Below are positions 36,520 to 48,016 of a DNA stretch of 64,000 bases, one piece after another. Under the pieces are notes generated by a model. That model was not told the origin of the DNA and made no database searches. It saw only the letters and a list, made by a program, of their open reading frames with translations. Source of the stretch: Omphiscola glabra. Taxonomy: Eukaryota; Mollusca; Gastropoda; Lymnaeidae. The stretch covers positions 62,001 to 126,000 of the forward strand of contig OZ024794.1 of NCBI GenBank assembly GCA_964017045.1, in the 5' to 3' direction. The position numbers and the translations under genes are program-made. Position 1 is the first letter of the stretch; each line of letters opens with the position of its first letter.

Positions 36520-37250
36520 GCCCTTTATATACAGTGTCTGATGTTGCCCTTTATATACAGTGTCTGGTGTTGCCCTTTATATACAGTGTCTGATGTTGCC
36601 CTTTATATACAGTGTCTGATGTTGCCCTTTATATAGTGTCTGATGTTGCCCTTTATATACAGTGTCTGATGTTGCCATTTATATACAGTGTCTGGTGGTG
36701 GCCATTATATACAGAGTCTGATGTTGCCCTTTATATACAGTGTCTGGTGGTGGCCATTATATACAGTGTCTGGTGGTGGCCATTATATACAGTGTCTGGT
36801 GGTGGCCATTATATACAGTGTCTGGTGGTGGCCATTATATACAGTGTCTGGTGGTGGCCATTATATACTGTGTCTGGTGGTGGACATTATATACAGTGTC
36901 TGGTGGTGGACATTATATACAGTGTCTGGTGGTGGCCATTATATACAGTGTCTGGTGGTGGCCATTATATACAGTGTCTGGTGGTGGCCATTATATACAG
37001 TGTCTGGCGGTGGCCATTATATACAGTGTCTGGTGGTGGCCATTATATACAGTGGCTAATGATGCCTATTATATTCAGTTCATGATAATGTCTATTACAT
37101 GTAGTGACTTATGGTGTCTATTTTATTCAGTGGTCGGTGGTACCTATTATATACAGTGGCTGATGGTGCCCATTACATTTAGTGCCTAATGGTGCCAGTT
37201 ATGTGTCGCGTCTAATGGTGTCCATTATATGCAGTGGTTGATATACAACA
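36520..37250 (+). repeat. 26-bp minisatellite
   Basis: About 27 units. The left part has cagtgtctgatgttgccctt plus tatata; the central part has cagtgtctggtggtggccat plus tatata; the right end is degenerate. The three overlapping plus-strand frames of 123-157 codons exist only because the unit lacks stops. Confidence 0.95.
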
Positions 37251-37632
37251 TAACACAAATTCCTGTTGTACTAACAGTCGGCTAAAAATACCTTTATTTC
37301 ACAGAAGCTTCCTTTTTTTTCTTTGTATCGTACGATACAAGTACAAGCTAATTTACACCACCATACTATAAGCTACTTTATTATGTTTAAAATTAGATTT
37401 TAAGCAGTAATTTTCCAAGTGACGGTTTAACCCGAACGTTGTTCCACTTGCTGTGCGAGAGTCAAGCACAACCAACGATGTTTGGTCGTTATTTTCATTG
37501 AATCGCAACGTGGCTCTATATTTATCTTTTGTTAGAAACTGTTTCAGTAGTTTTACTTTCGAGACTATTTAAATGCTAAATTTCATATTTACGTTGGGGT
37601 ATAAATATAACTGAATTTTTCTGTCATTGCAG

Positions 37633-38082
37633 GTTAAGTTATTTCATTCTTCTTATGAAAAGTTGAAGAGTCCTAATGATGTTGTTATGAATGAACTTTT
37701 TGAAAGCCAACAATCGAAAAGTCGTGTTGACTATCAGCGATGGATTTTGGAGAGAGCTGATAAACGCATCTGTACATTAGAAGACAATGGAACACAGGGG
37801 AATGGGCGCTATGACAAAAATGTCTTTACTGTCTATGGCAGCGAAAACAGGAGATCTCCTGCAAGTGAAGGACCTTGTTATCAAAGGGCATTCACTCAAC
37901 GCGCGGGAAGAAAATGGTGCGACCGCCTTACATTGGGCCAGCTCTCGGGGTCATGACAGCGTGTGTGATTATCTATTGGAGGCTGGATGCGAAATAAATG
38001 CCAGGATCAAAAATGGCCCTACAGCTCTACACGTAGCTGTCGACTGTGGCCATTCCCAGTGTGTACAAGTTTTGATTAAAAG
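37633..38082 (+). CDS. Ankyrin gene, first coding exon
   Basis: Acceptor ttctgtcattgcag ends at 37632 and donor AG/gtcagt starts at 38083. The chosen start is ATG at 37787: it has A at -3 and G at +4, and an in-frame TAG lies 6 nt upstream. The coding part (296 nt) encodes an N-cap helix and the first ankyrin repeats: LSMAAKTGDLLQVKDLV, NGATALHWASSRGHDSVCDY, NGPTALHVAVDCGHSQCVQV. It ends in phase 2 (AG) and joins exon 2 as LIKR/GVDLNA. A different frame is open from 37633 to 37956 and overlaps this start; see findings. Confidence 0.88.
37687..37956 (+). other. Overlapping upstream open frame
   Basis: A frame starting at ATG 37687 (MNELFESQQSKSRVDYQRWI...) runs 89 codons and overlaps the first 170 nt of the ankyrin CDS in another frame. 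It is also open back to the acceptor at 37633. Its first 35 residues have ordinary protein composition. It may be a translated regulatory uORF, or the true N-terminus separated from the ankyrin frame by a one-base error or indel between 37782 and about 37830. It was not recognised as a known domain. Confidence 0.4.
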
Positions 38083-41074
38083 GTCAGTTTGAAGACCTAC
38101 ATGTTTTTTTTTTTAAATATCAATATGCATGATTTGATATAAGGTCAGTTTGTACATGAATGATAAAAAGTTAAGAGCTCAAGTGGAAAGCGCTGTCTGT
38201 ATAGCAACCATTGGTGACTGAAGTAAGTGTTTTATAATATATAGCAAGCATTGGTGACTGAAGTTAGCGTTTATATATAGCAAGCTTTGGTTGGTGACTG
38301 AAGTTAGTGTTTCATATATAGCAAGCATTGGTGACTGAAGTTAGTGTTTCATATAAAGCAAGCATTGGTGACTGAATTTAGCTTTTTATATATAGCAAGC
38401 TTTGGACACTTTGGTAACTGAAGTTAGCATTTCATATATCTAAGCAAGCATTGGTTACTGAAGTGTTTTATATATAGCAAGCATTGATGACTGAATTTAG
38501 TGTTTCATATATAGCACACATTGGTGACAGAAGTTAGTGTTTCATATAAAGCAAGCATTGGTGACTGAAGTTAGTGTTTCATATATAGCAAGCATTGGTG
38601 ACTGAAGTTAGTGTCTCATATATAGCAAGCATTGGTGACTGAATTTAGTGTTTCATATATAGCAAGTATTGGTGACTGAAGTTAGTGTTTCATATATAGC
38701 AAGCATTTGTGACTGAAGTTAGTGTTTCATATATAGCAAGCATTGGTGACTGAATTTAGTGTTTCATATATAGCAAGTATTGGTGACTGAAGTTAGTGTT
38801 TCATATCAAGCAAGCATTGGTGACTGAATTTAGCTTTTTATATATAGCAAGCTTTGGACACTTTGGTAACTGAAGTTAGCATTTCATATATCTAAGCAAG
38901 CATTGGTTACTGAAGTGTTTCATATATATAATATAGCAAGCATTGGTGACTGAATTTAGTGTTTCATATGTAGCAAGCATTGGTGACTGAAGTTAGTGTT
39001 TCATATATAGCATACATTGGTGACTGAAGTTTTAGTTCTACATAACCTTTGTCAATGATTTTTTCCAGAGGTGTTGATCTAAATGCTTGTACCGAGAGGG
39101 GCGACACTCCCTTGCATCAGGCAGCATATCGAGGTTATTTAGAGATTTTGTCTTTGCTGACAAAAGCTGGTGCTGACCCCTGTCTACGGAATGTGTATGG
39201 CATGACCCCCTTGGAGGAAGCATGTGCCAAGAAACACAGTGATTGCGCTCACCATTTATTAAACTACATAACTCAAAGAAAAGGTAAGCATATAATTTAC
39301 TCAGTTCTAAAATAACTCACTACTCTTTTGTAGTGTATACTTACTTTTTAAATAAAATATTATGTAACATTAAATGTCCTTATGTTAAATATGTAGAAAA
39401 ATAAAATTGCAAATAATTTAATGTCCAAGTTTCTAGCTCAACAGATTTGAAATTTAAGCTTAAACTTAAATGTTAAATCAACATTTCATTATCAAATATT
39501 CGATTGCTAAACAAAATCATAAGCTTCAAGTACATAATTATTTCACCTAAATGTGGAAATTATAGTAGGCTATGAATTTTATGACATAGTAGTATACCTC
39601 AAAGTATGTCAGAAGTATGGTATAAATTATGTCACTTAAAGTATAAATTATGGCAGCTAATATAAATTATGGCACCTTATAGTTTAAATTATGATAGCTT
39701 AAATTAAAGTATAAATTATGTTGGCTAATAAGTTATGTCAGCTAATATAAATTATGTAATATAAATTATGTCAACTAATATAAATTATGTCATCTAATAT
39801 AAATTATGTAATATAAATTATGTTAGCTAATACAAATTATATTAGTTATAGTATAAATCATAGTACCGGTAGCTTAAAGTATAAATTATGGTAGTTAATA
39901 TAAATTATATCAGCTTATACTATGTTAAATTATCCGAACTTATAATTTTAAAATCTTTGGATTTCATTTCTTTCCTGTTTTACTCCATGGTCTAAACCAA
40001 TGACTGAATTTAATGTCAAGAACACATTAAATGATAAAATAATAATAAATGATGTTGCCTGACCTATTTACAGTGGACCCATCAAGTTTGAATTCTTGGA
40101 AAAGTTGTCATGACAATATTTTGGAGAGAGAGTATCATGCCTTACAACATCATAATGTGACATCCCCAAAAACCTCTTTGACTCTAAGAACTTGCCAAGA
40201 GATAAAGGAGAGACCAAATACCTACAACTACATATTATTAGATAAAAAACAAGAAAGAAACAGGTCTGCTCCTCATAATGTCAGTGGAGTCATGTCTTTA
40301 GATTCAGATTATTCATCTATGTCACTGCCGTATACATCCCCTGGACATAGTGCTTCATTTTTTGATGTGTCATCGCCCTCATTAGGATGCAAAGAAGAAC
40401 TGTCTAGTTTTAGTTTTGATTCTCTTTTAAGCAAAGCTGTTCCAATAAGGGCAGAGTATGGTTCTCCAACTGCTCAGAAACAACAAGCAATTTGTGATGG
40501 CATAACAAGTGGAAGCACACTCTCAAGCCAAGAAGAATCCCACTTTGAGGTATCATCTCCTCCAGCACTACCGCCACGACCATCTTGGCTTGCTAAAAGA
40601 GACTATCCCATGCCAAGTGCAAACAGTGCTGCTTCTTTCAATGACATTTCTCAAAATATCAAATTCCCAAGACAAAAAAATCAGTGGACCGAAGTTTTAC
40701 CAGGACTTCAAATGAGTGATTTTGTTGAACAACTTCAGCTGAAGGTTCTAGAACTTCAGGAACAACTTTCTACAAGTCAGACTTCTAATGTTAAACTTGT
40801 ACGAAAATTCAGTCAAATGGAGGCTGAGAACCAATTCCTGAAAGCAGAAAATGAGAAACTCCTGAAGTCACTAGATAAAAGTGGCACTGCCTCCTTCAGT
40901 CAAAATATCTATGGCACTAAGTTCTTCAGAGAACCTGTCCATGGATTGTCAGAGCTGGATGAAGGTGTGCATTCATCATCATTCATTGCATCATACAATC
41001 ATAGTAATGCAAGTGATTCACAGTCAGGAATCAGGATAAGTAGAGAACCAGTTGAAAGCAATGACAATATATGA
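37787..41074 (+). CDS. Ankyrin-repeat coiled-coil protein, 503 aa
   Basis: Join 37787-38082, 39069-39283, 40074-41074: 1512 nt, ending in TGA. Splice phases (2 then 1) fit exactly. Residues about 10-165 form four to five ankyrin repeats with TALHWA, TALHVA, TPLHQA and TPLEEA signatures. The rest is low in structure and rich in Ser, with a class II SH3-type motif PPALPPRP near residue 335. A coiled coil (FVEQLQLKVLELQEQL, MEAENQFLKAENEKLLKSL) spans about residues 386-440, followed by an acidic/Ser-rich tail. There is no signal peptide or membrane segment, so a cytoplasmic scaffold or adaptor is the likely role. The exact family was not recognised. It converges on HSD17B7. Confidence 0.9.
38215..39030 (+). 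repeat. 37-bp minisatellite filling ankyrin intron 1
   Basis: About 22 units of catatatagcaagcattggt plus gactgaagttagtgttt fill the 986 bp intron, from about 130 bp after the donor to about 40 bp before the acceptor. A distinctive variant block containing ctttggacactttggtaact occurs at 38400 and again at 38852, so a block of about 450 bp was itself duplicated. Confidence 0.93.
39069..39283 (+). CDS. Ankyrin gene, exon 2
   Basis: Acceptor gattttttccag ends at 39068 and donor G/gtaagc starts at 39284. The exon is 215 nt and encodes GVDLNACTERGDTPLHQAAY, LEILSLLTKAGADPCLRN and YGMTPLEEACAKKHSDCAHH, two ankyrin repeats with the canonical TPLH and TPLEEA turns. The reading frame is continuous with exon 1 (phase 2) and exon 3 (phase 1). 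Confidence 0.92.
39600..39925 (+). repeat. AT-rich imperfect repeat in ankyrin intron 2
   Basis: Irregular repeats of atataaattatgtcagcta, 18-30 bp apart. The remaining intron sequence (39284-39600, 39925-40073) shows no feature beyond the splice sites. Confidence 0.75.
40074..41074 (+). CDS. Ankyrin gene, terminal coding exon
   Basis: The exon starts after acceptor tgacctatttacag and ends at TGA 41072-41074. It encodes 333 residues plus the last bases of a split Val codon: VDPSSLNSWKS, a Ser-rich region with DSDYSSMSLPYTSPG, the SH3-like PPALPPRP motif, the coiled coil at about 40712-40880, and the tail ending ...EPVESNDNI. It is unusually long and intron-free compared with the other two exons. 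Confidence 0.92.
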
Positions 41075-41329
41075 CTGTAAGTAAAGACACAATACTTTGT
41101 CACCAAGATCAATTTGAGAGTAAAAACATACTAGAAAGTACAGTTTATAGGTACATTTTTAGAAGGGATATCCATAATGTATTGAAATACTCAGCTATTT
41201 AGGGCTTGCAGCATTTCTTGGTAATATTTATTTATGCTGTGATGTTGTTTTTTTAAATTTATAGACCAAATTGTGTTTTTAAAAGTTTATAAGAAAATAT
41301 TGTGTGAAAATGTGTGATGTTTAAAACTT

Positions 41330-41335
41330 AATAAA
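41330..41335 (+). terminator. Candidate polyadenylation signal, ankyrin gene
   Basis: AATAAA 256 nt after the stop codon, followed by a GT-rich stretch (tttgtgtgagaatgagtaat). It is the first canonical hexamer downstream of the CDS. Assignment rests on position only. Confidence 0.5.
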
Positions 41336-41879
41336 TCAAATTTGTGTGAGAATGAGTAATGTTGGGTCATTGTACCTAAATGGTGCTATCAATTTCTAAA
41401 TGTGAAAATGTAGTTATAATGAAAGTCATCCATTAATTGGAGGGAAGTCAACTGGATGGTCAAATTAGGAGACTAAATGCACACATATAATTTTTATTGC
41501 CACAAAACTCATGCAAGGACATATGGACTTACTTGTAGGATTAATGGTTTACTTGTCCACAAGCCATTTCACAAGTTCTGTCCTTTTGTTTCTCTTACAA
41601 ATGAAAATATGAGGAGCTGTTTTTAATTTTGAACATGGAGTATACGCAAATATGTTAAATTGATGTTATATGAGCAAGTCTCAATTTATGACAAACTTGA
41701 AATTTATAATCCAGTTTAACTTAGATTAGTGTATGTGATTGTTGATACAATATATGAAACTGATCTCAAGTGACTTTTTTAAACAAAAATGTGTGTATTA
41801 AGGTAAAATTTGGAACATTTTTTTAATGAAAAAAATTAACTTTGCTTAGCTAAGATGCCAGATGTTGTTTTAAAAATTC

Positions 41880-42220
41880 TCACTCATGATGTAATCTAAT
41901 GTACTTGTTAGAATAACTCACTCATGATGTAATCTAATGTACTTGTTAGAATAACTCACTCATGATTTAATCTTATGTACTTCATAGAATAACTCACTGA
42001 TGATGTAATCTAATGTACTTCATAGAATAATTCACTGATGATGTAATCTAATGTACTTCATAGAATAACTCACTGATGATGTAATCTAATGTACTTCATA
42101 GAATAACTCACTGATGATGTAATCTAATGTACTTCATAGAATAAGTCACTGATGATGTAATCTAATGTTTTTCATAGAATAAGTCACTGATGATGTAATC
42201 TAATGTACTTGATAGAAAAA
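41880..42220 (+). repeat. 38-bp minisatellite
   Basis: About nine units of actcactgatgatgtaatct plus aatgtacttcatagaata. Intergenic, about 0.8 kb after the ankyrin stop. 41340-41880 shows no feature. Confidence 0.93.
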
Positions 42221-42389
42221 AAAGCAGTATTCCCTTAACTTAAATTTATAATTTAATATAAGAAAATTAGCTATGTTCTTAATTTAATAATATTTATTAG
42301 AATAATTTGAATGAAATTAAGTCTTCAAATTTAATTTTTTAAAAGCTGCTGTAGAAATTCATTTAAATTGTGTATCTTAGATGTGAGCT

Positions 42390-43030
42390 ATGCTAGTTGG
42401 AAGTCATCCTCCAATGTTGAAATGACCCCAGTAGCTATGCCAGTTGGAAGTCATCCTCCAATATTGAAATGACCCTAGTAGCTATGCCAGTTGGAAGTCA
42501 TCCTCCAATGTTGAAATTACCTCAGTAGCCATGCCAGCTGGAAATCCTCCTCTAATGTTGAAATAGCCCCAGTGATATTTTATCAAATGAAATAAAAATG
42601 TTTTACGGTTACTATAGCTGTAAGCACTTTCTATTATTTTTATTTGTATAAAAACCTGCAAGACAAAATCAACCCTCTGGATACATACATTCTTTAAGTA
42701 TTTTAAAACTTAATTTGTGTTGGACAGTGTGATGGCATGTCAAGAGAAGATAGTCAGTGATACTAAGTTTCTTCTCTTCAGTCAATGTAAATAGTGGAAC
42801 AAGATATGTTTAGACTTAAGGAAGAAAAAAAAAGACAATGCCTCCATCAGAATATCAATGTGTTGTAAAAGATTTACAGTGATAGTGATACCCTGAGTGC
42901 AATGAATAACAGGTGTTTCACCAAAGTGATAGTGATACCATGAATGCTATGAAGTAACAGGTGTTTCACCAAAGTTATGGTGATACCCTGAATGCTATGA
43001 AGTAACAGCTGTTTCACCAAAGTGATGGTA
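42390..43030 (+). repeat. Two short minisatellites (47 and 48 bp)
   Basis: 42400-42575 has four units beginning gctatgccagttggaagtca. 42870-43030 has three units containing gaagtaacaggtgtttcacc. The 300 bp between them is AT-rich without recognised content. Confidence 0.9.
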
Positions 43031-43374
43031 ATACAAAATTCTTTATTTAAATTAAATTAAAACAATCATTTTTTCAGCAAATATTTAGTTTCTAAACGTA
43101 TTTAAACAATAGATTTATAAGGTTCTATGTATCCCAAACTAGTCATATTTCTTAGCTATGTTTGAGTAATGAAAACACGAGTGAAATGCTACTAGCAGCA
43201 GAATTGACCTATAAAAACATCCATTGTACATAGGACCAGACATAATAATATATCTACACACTACGGGTATTAACAGTGTATATAACTCTATGCAAACAAA
43301 GATTAAATATAAATATATGCCTGTATATAACCACATTTTGCACTGTAAAAAGAAAATAATAATTTACAGCCCAC

Positions 43375-43745
43375 CACCGAAGTAGATAACAAGTTCATGT
43401 GTGAAGAATCGAAGTAGATAACAAGTTCATGTGTGAAGAATCGTAAAAATAAATGTGAACAACCCAAGCTATGCTTTTAATTGTTTTTATGTGTTCTTTT
43501 TTTATGGTCAGATTATACATATAAAATGTGTTGTCAGACTATACATTTAAAAGTCAGACTATACATTTAAAATGAAGTACAGTTTTTTTTAATTTCTGTT
43601 TTCTGTTATTAATTTATAGATTTAGTTAACAGATTTATTTCACAACTATGTACCAGTATAAACCCTAACAAGTTTATTTTCACAAATATGTACCATTACA
43701 AACCCTAACCCTAACGAGTTAATTTTCACAACAATGTACCAAAAA
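43375..43745 (+). repeat. Short direct repeats
   Basis: A 32 bp unit (gaagtagataacaagttcat and onward) occurs twice at 43379-43442. A short agactatacatttaaaa unit repeats at 43510-43570, and a roughly 44 bp unit with aaccctaac at 43620-43740. The aaccctaaccctaac at 43693 is a short telomere-like run only. Open frames at 43139-43336 and 43898-44162 are not recognised. Confidence 0.75.
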
Positions 43746-44279
43746 CAAAATCTTTCAAAATGATGATAATAATCTGTAACTGTAATAGCAAATTATTTTT
43801 CTGTAATATTTAACTACTTGGTATGTAAATGGTAAAGTAAGTGTTGTGTCTGGAGTAAGTTAGCTTATTGATGCTTTGTATCTGATATGGTTTCTGTGTG
43901 GGCCTATATGATTTGTACTACATATACTGTAATAATTGGATTATGGTGTACGATATGTTAGAAGTGTCATTGTTTTGTAAGATGTATATATTAGAGGTGA
44001 GGCATATGTTTTGTATAGTACATGATCTGGTACCAGTACAAATATTTTGTGTGGTGTATAATATATGGTACTTGTGTGATTTGTTAGTATGGTGTTAAAG
44101 ATATGGTATATGTTTAGTAGGGTATCTGATATCATAGTTTTGTATATTTTGCATACCTGCATTGATGTAAAAAGAAAGGTGTTTGGGTAAATTTATTGGA
44201 CAGGCTGTGGCGTGTTTAGTTGTTATACTGTGTTTGCAATTTTGAACAGTGTTGGTTGTATTACAAAATGTATAATTGC

Positions 44280-44480
44280 GTTAGATGTATATTTGAGTTT
44301 TTGTATGTTTTTGACTTGTTCAAAGATGTATATTTGAGTTTTTGTATGTATTTGACTTTTTCAAGGATGTATATTTGAGTTTTTGTAAGTATTTGACTTG
44401 TTCAAAGATGTACATTTGAGTTTTTGTATGTATTTGACTAGTTCAAAGATGTATATTTGAGTATGTATATGTATTTGATT
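44280..44480 (+). repeat. 41-bp minisatellite
   Basis: Five units of gatgtatatttgagtttttg plus tatgtatttgacttgttcaaa. 43745-44280 holds nothing recognisable. Confidence 0.9.
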
Positions 44481-44794
44481 TCAAATAAAAAATTCAGGGA
44501 CTTCACATTAAACAGTGAAATATAATGTTTTTGATTCTTGTTGATTAGAGTTAATGATATAAATTAACAAATGATCTATTATATATCACTGGTTTATTTT
44601 TTTCAGGCCTTCTCAAGAATCAAATATTTGTTTCTGTTGTGAATGTAACAATTTTAAAAAGCATGAATTACTTCATCCAAATAATTCAAATGAAATAAAA
44701 AGCTTTATTTACCTTTCCTTGATTCATCTTTCATAGGCCTAACTTAACATAGTGTACACCCATTTAGCTTGATTTTCAAAATTAGAACATAAGA

Positions 44795-45185
44795 ACTGAT
44801 TCAATTAGAACATAAGAACTGATTGAATTAGAACATAAGAACTGATTCAATTAGAACATAAGAACTGATTGAATTAGAACATAAGAACTGATGAATTAGA
44901 ACTTAAGAACTGATTCAATTAGAACATAAGAACTGATTCAATTAGAACATAAGAACTGATTCAATTAGAACATAAGAACTGATTGAATTAGAACATAAGA
45001 ACTGATTCAATTAGAACATAAGAACTGATTGAATTAGAAAATAAGAACTGATTCAATTAAAACATAAGAACATAAGAACTGATTGAATTAGAACATAAGA
45101 ACTGATTGAATTATAATATAAGAACTGATTGAATTAGAAAATAAGAACTGATTCAATTAGAATTTAAGAACTGATTCAATTATTT
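44795..45185 (+). repeat. 23-bp minisatellite
   Basis: About 17 units of gaattagaacataagaactg plus att, alternating attga and attca variants. 45190-46000 is unassigned AT-rich sequence; the minus-strand frame 45225-45413 was not recognised. Confidence 0.93.
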
Positions 45186-46004
45186 TAAAATGACAGATAA
45201 AAAAACAGTAAAATAAATCTGAATTTAATGAGATTCCTTGGATGTAGGAAGAGTTGGGGCATCCAATTTCAATGTGAGAATACTTCCCTTTCCATATGAG
45301 AGATTAACACAACAAAGCAGACATGCTGTATGTTGAATTGCAGTTTTTAAAAAGTCTATAAGTGATATTACTAACAACCAGGAAGATATAATCAACGGGC
45401 TGGTGTTTGTCATGTCAGTTTTCTCATTTGATAATCTCTAGACCAATGACTTAGTTAATCCTGTTACGAGAATTACCTCAGTGAACCATAACCCTTACAC
45501 AGAAGGATTTTCCTTCATGTTTATTGGCTATAAAATAGTGTGTTTTTTACTTAACAAGGAAGACATGAACTAACTGTTAAGTTTAAGGGTAAACAAACTA
45601 AATAAAAGTGCAAAATCAAATAGGTCACAAAGGATGTATTATTATTATTTAATGTAAAAAAAAAAAAGAAAATTCTTTATGATCATTAAGGAGCAATCCA
45701 TACATTGTGTACACACAAGTCAAATTTTCATACCCTTCCCCCCTGTTAGACACCCTATATGTATATGTACATATAAAGACATCCCAAACCCTGTATCAAT
45801 TTATATATAGACACCTATGATGTACAAGGCAATTAAACAAACTCCCAAAATAGGTCACATGCAGGAAAACTATATATGTATGGCCACCTAATTTAATGGC
45901 ATACAAATGTAGGCATTAGATGTAGGTATTAGATGTGGGCATTAGATAGGCTGGTCCCACTTAATAAGTCAGATTGAAAGTTATCTTCAAATTTCTCTAA
46001 CATT

Positions 46005-46170
46005 TATAGATTGAAGCTGGGTAGATCAGCATAGCCCTACCAAAACTCATTGAAGCCTGATAGATCAGCATAGCCCTACCAAAACTCATTGAAGCCTGAT
46101 AGATCAGCATAGCCCTACCAAAACTCATTGAAGCCTGATAGATCAGCATAGCCCTACCAAAACTCATAAA
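46005..46170 (+). repeat. 39-bp minisatellite
   Basis: Four nearly identical units containing tagatcagcatagccctacc, followed by aaaactcat. Confidence 0.93.
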
Positions 46171-46389
46171 CTTAATATGTCAACAGCCCATTGGTCTTGT
46201 CATTAATGACACATAAAGAAAGTTAATAATTGTATCTATGGTACTCAATGTCTGGTCCATACATATTATGAGGATATACATAGTGTGATTCTATTCAGAT
46301 GAGATAAGATTATTTTATTGATCCAAACATTGCACATATTAAAACAGAGGTCAGCAAACTTACTTAAGTGGGGATTAACCTGGATTTAA

Positions 46390-46800
46390 CTTGCATATGC
46401 TTTAACATACTGTTGATTTCCTCTTTAACATACTGTTGATTTCCTCTTTAACATACTGTCGATTTCCTCTTTTACATACTGTCAATTTCCTCTTTAACAT
46501 ACTGTCGATTTCCTCTTTAACATACTGTTGATTTCCTCTTTAACATACTGTTGATTTCCTCTTTAACATACTGTTGATTTCCTCTTTAACATACTGTTGA
46601 TTTCCTCTTTAACATACAGTTGATTTCCTCTTTAACATACTGTTGATTTCCTCTTTAACATACTGTTGATTTCCTCTTTAACATACTGTTGATTTCCTCT
46701 TTAACATACTGTTGTTTCCTCTTTAATATACTGTTGATTTCCTCTTTAACATACTGTTGATTTCCTCTTTAACATACTGTCGATTTCCTCTTTAACATCT
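46390..46800 (+). repeat. 23-bp minisatellite
   Basis: About 18 units of acatactgttgatttcctct plus tta, very uniform. 46800-47640 has an unrecognised open frame (46874-47098), one roughly 49 bp duplication (47050-47150) and otherwise AT-rich sequence. Confidence 0.95.
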
Positions 46801-47639
46801 TAGTAACTCTTTCAATAAGTTATGACCACTCTATACTTTTGACAACTATTTTGGCTCCTAACTTATAAATAGAGTGTATTTGACAAGGGCCTTTCAGAGG
46901 ATGGTGTCTGAAGGCAGTGAAGCATGGAAGTCAACCAGGATGTACAAATGTACATCCGCTAAGGCCAAAAGTCAAGACAGCTACAGAACTAGTGCACTTA
47001 TAGTCATTATACAGGTCTGCATGGTTCTAGTGACATTTTCTTATGTTTACATTTTAAACAAACTTCATAACACTGGCCTAATAGCCTATTACATTTAAAC
47101 AAAATTCATAACACTGGCCTAATAGCCTATTACATTTAAACAAACTTCATAACAATGGCAAAACTCAACTTTTTAGACACTTCTTGACTACACTAATGCT
47201 AATATGCTACCAATATCTATGAGCCCTATTCATGTTTTCAATTCAGAACTGAAATCATTCATGTGTTTACCTTATGATATGGGCAATAACACAATCCTTA
47301 TTTGCCCCAATGTAATCAGATAAAAAAAAAATAGACATGTAGGCCCATTCAAGGGGAAAATGGGACCCAAATAAATTCTTTAAAAACTAGACACATAAAA
47401 ATCTGTTCGCAAACCAAAAAAGAAAAAAAAAGTGGTTCTTTGATATTAAAATATATATTTTAATCATAAATATTTAACTCATACATTGTTAATTTGTTTC
47501 AGCGTGTCAGCAATAAGGACTGTACTCATTTACATACATTGTGTTTAATTTAGAGACATACTGGACTGTACTTTATTTTGTTACAGCTGCCATTGCCGAA
47601 CATTGAGGTTAAAGAATAACTCCAGTGTATTTATAGAAG

Positions 47640-47959
47640 ATGTTACTCTTAAACTTAGTTAATAGAAGATGTTATTTCTTATATCTTGCTCTTAAACTTA
47701 GTTAATAGAAGATGTTATTTCTTATATCTTGCTCTTAAACTTAGATAATAGAAGATGTTATTTCTTATATCTTGCTCTTAAACTTAGATAATAGAAGATG
47801 TTATTTCTTATATCTTGCTCTTAAACTTAGATAATAGAAGATGTTATTTCTTATATCTTGCTCTTAAACTTAGATAATAGAAGATGTTATTTCTTATATC
47901 TTGCTCTTAAAATTAGATAAAAGAAGATGTTATTTCTTATATCTTGCTCTTAAGCTTAG
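47640..47959 (-). repeat. 43-bp minisatellite overlapping the HSD17B7 stop codon
   Basis: The landmark ttgctctta recurs at 47686, 47729, 47772 and so on to 47944, exactly 43 bp apart (seven to eight units). On the minus strand the first unit begins inside the last coding exon (ctaagcttaagagcaagata) and includes the TAA stop. The following copies lie in the 3' UTR, each repeating the last ten codons including the stop. Confidence 0.93.
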
Positions 47960-48016
47960 GTCCAAATGATCCAACTCTTGCATCAACCGCTCGGCTTTAT
48001 CTGGATCTATGTTCAT
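47930..48016 (-). CDS. HSD17B7: HSD17B7 terminal coding exon
   Basis: 87 nt after acceptor tctgtctatttctcag, phase 0. It encodes MNIDPDKAERLMQELDHLDL, SLRARYKK and stop (human has MDLDEDTAEKFYQKLLELEK at this place). The last 30 nt are the first unit of the 43 bp minisatellite. The C-terminus is shorter than in human. Confidence 0.92.
   Translation of the reverse strand: MNIDPDKAERLMQELDHLDLSLRARYKK

Noticed and set aside
36612..37189. Three overlapping open frames of 123-157 codons
   Set aside because: They are translations of a 26 bp minisatellite in three frames, with perfectly periodic peptides and no start, splice or domain support.
46874..47098. Open frame of 74 codons between the two host genes
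   Set aside because: It has a plausible acceptor-like tttcag but no conserved motif, and its end lies in a short duplication; not enough to call a gene.
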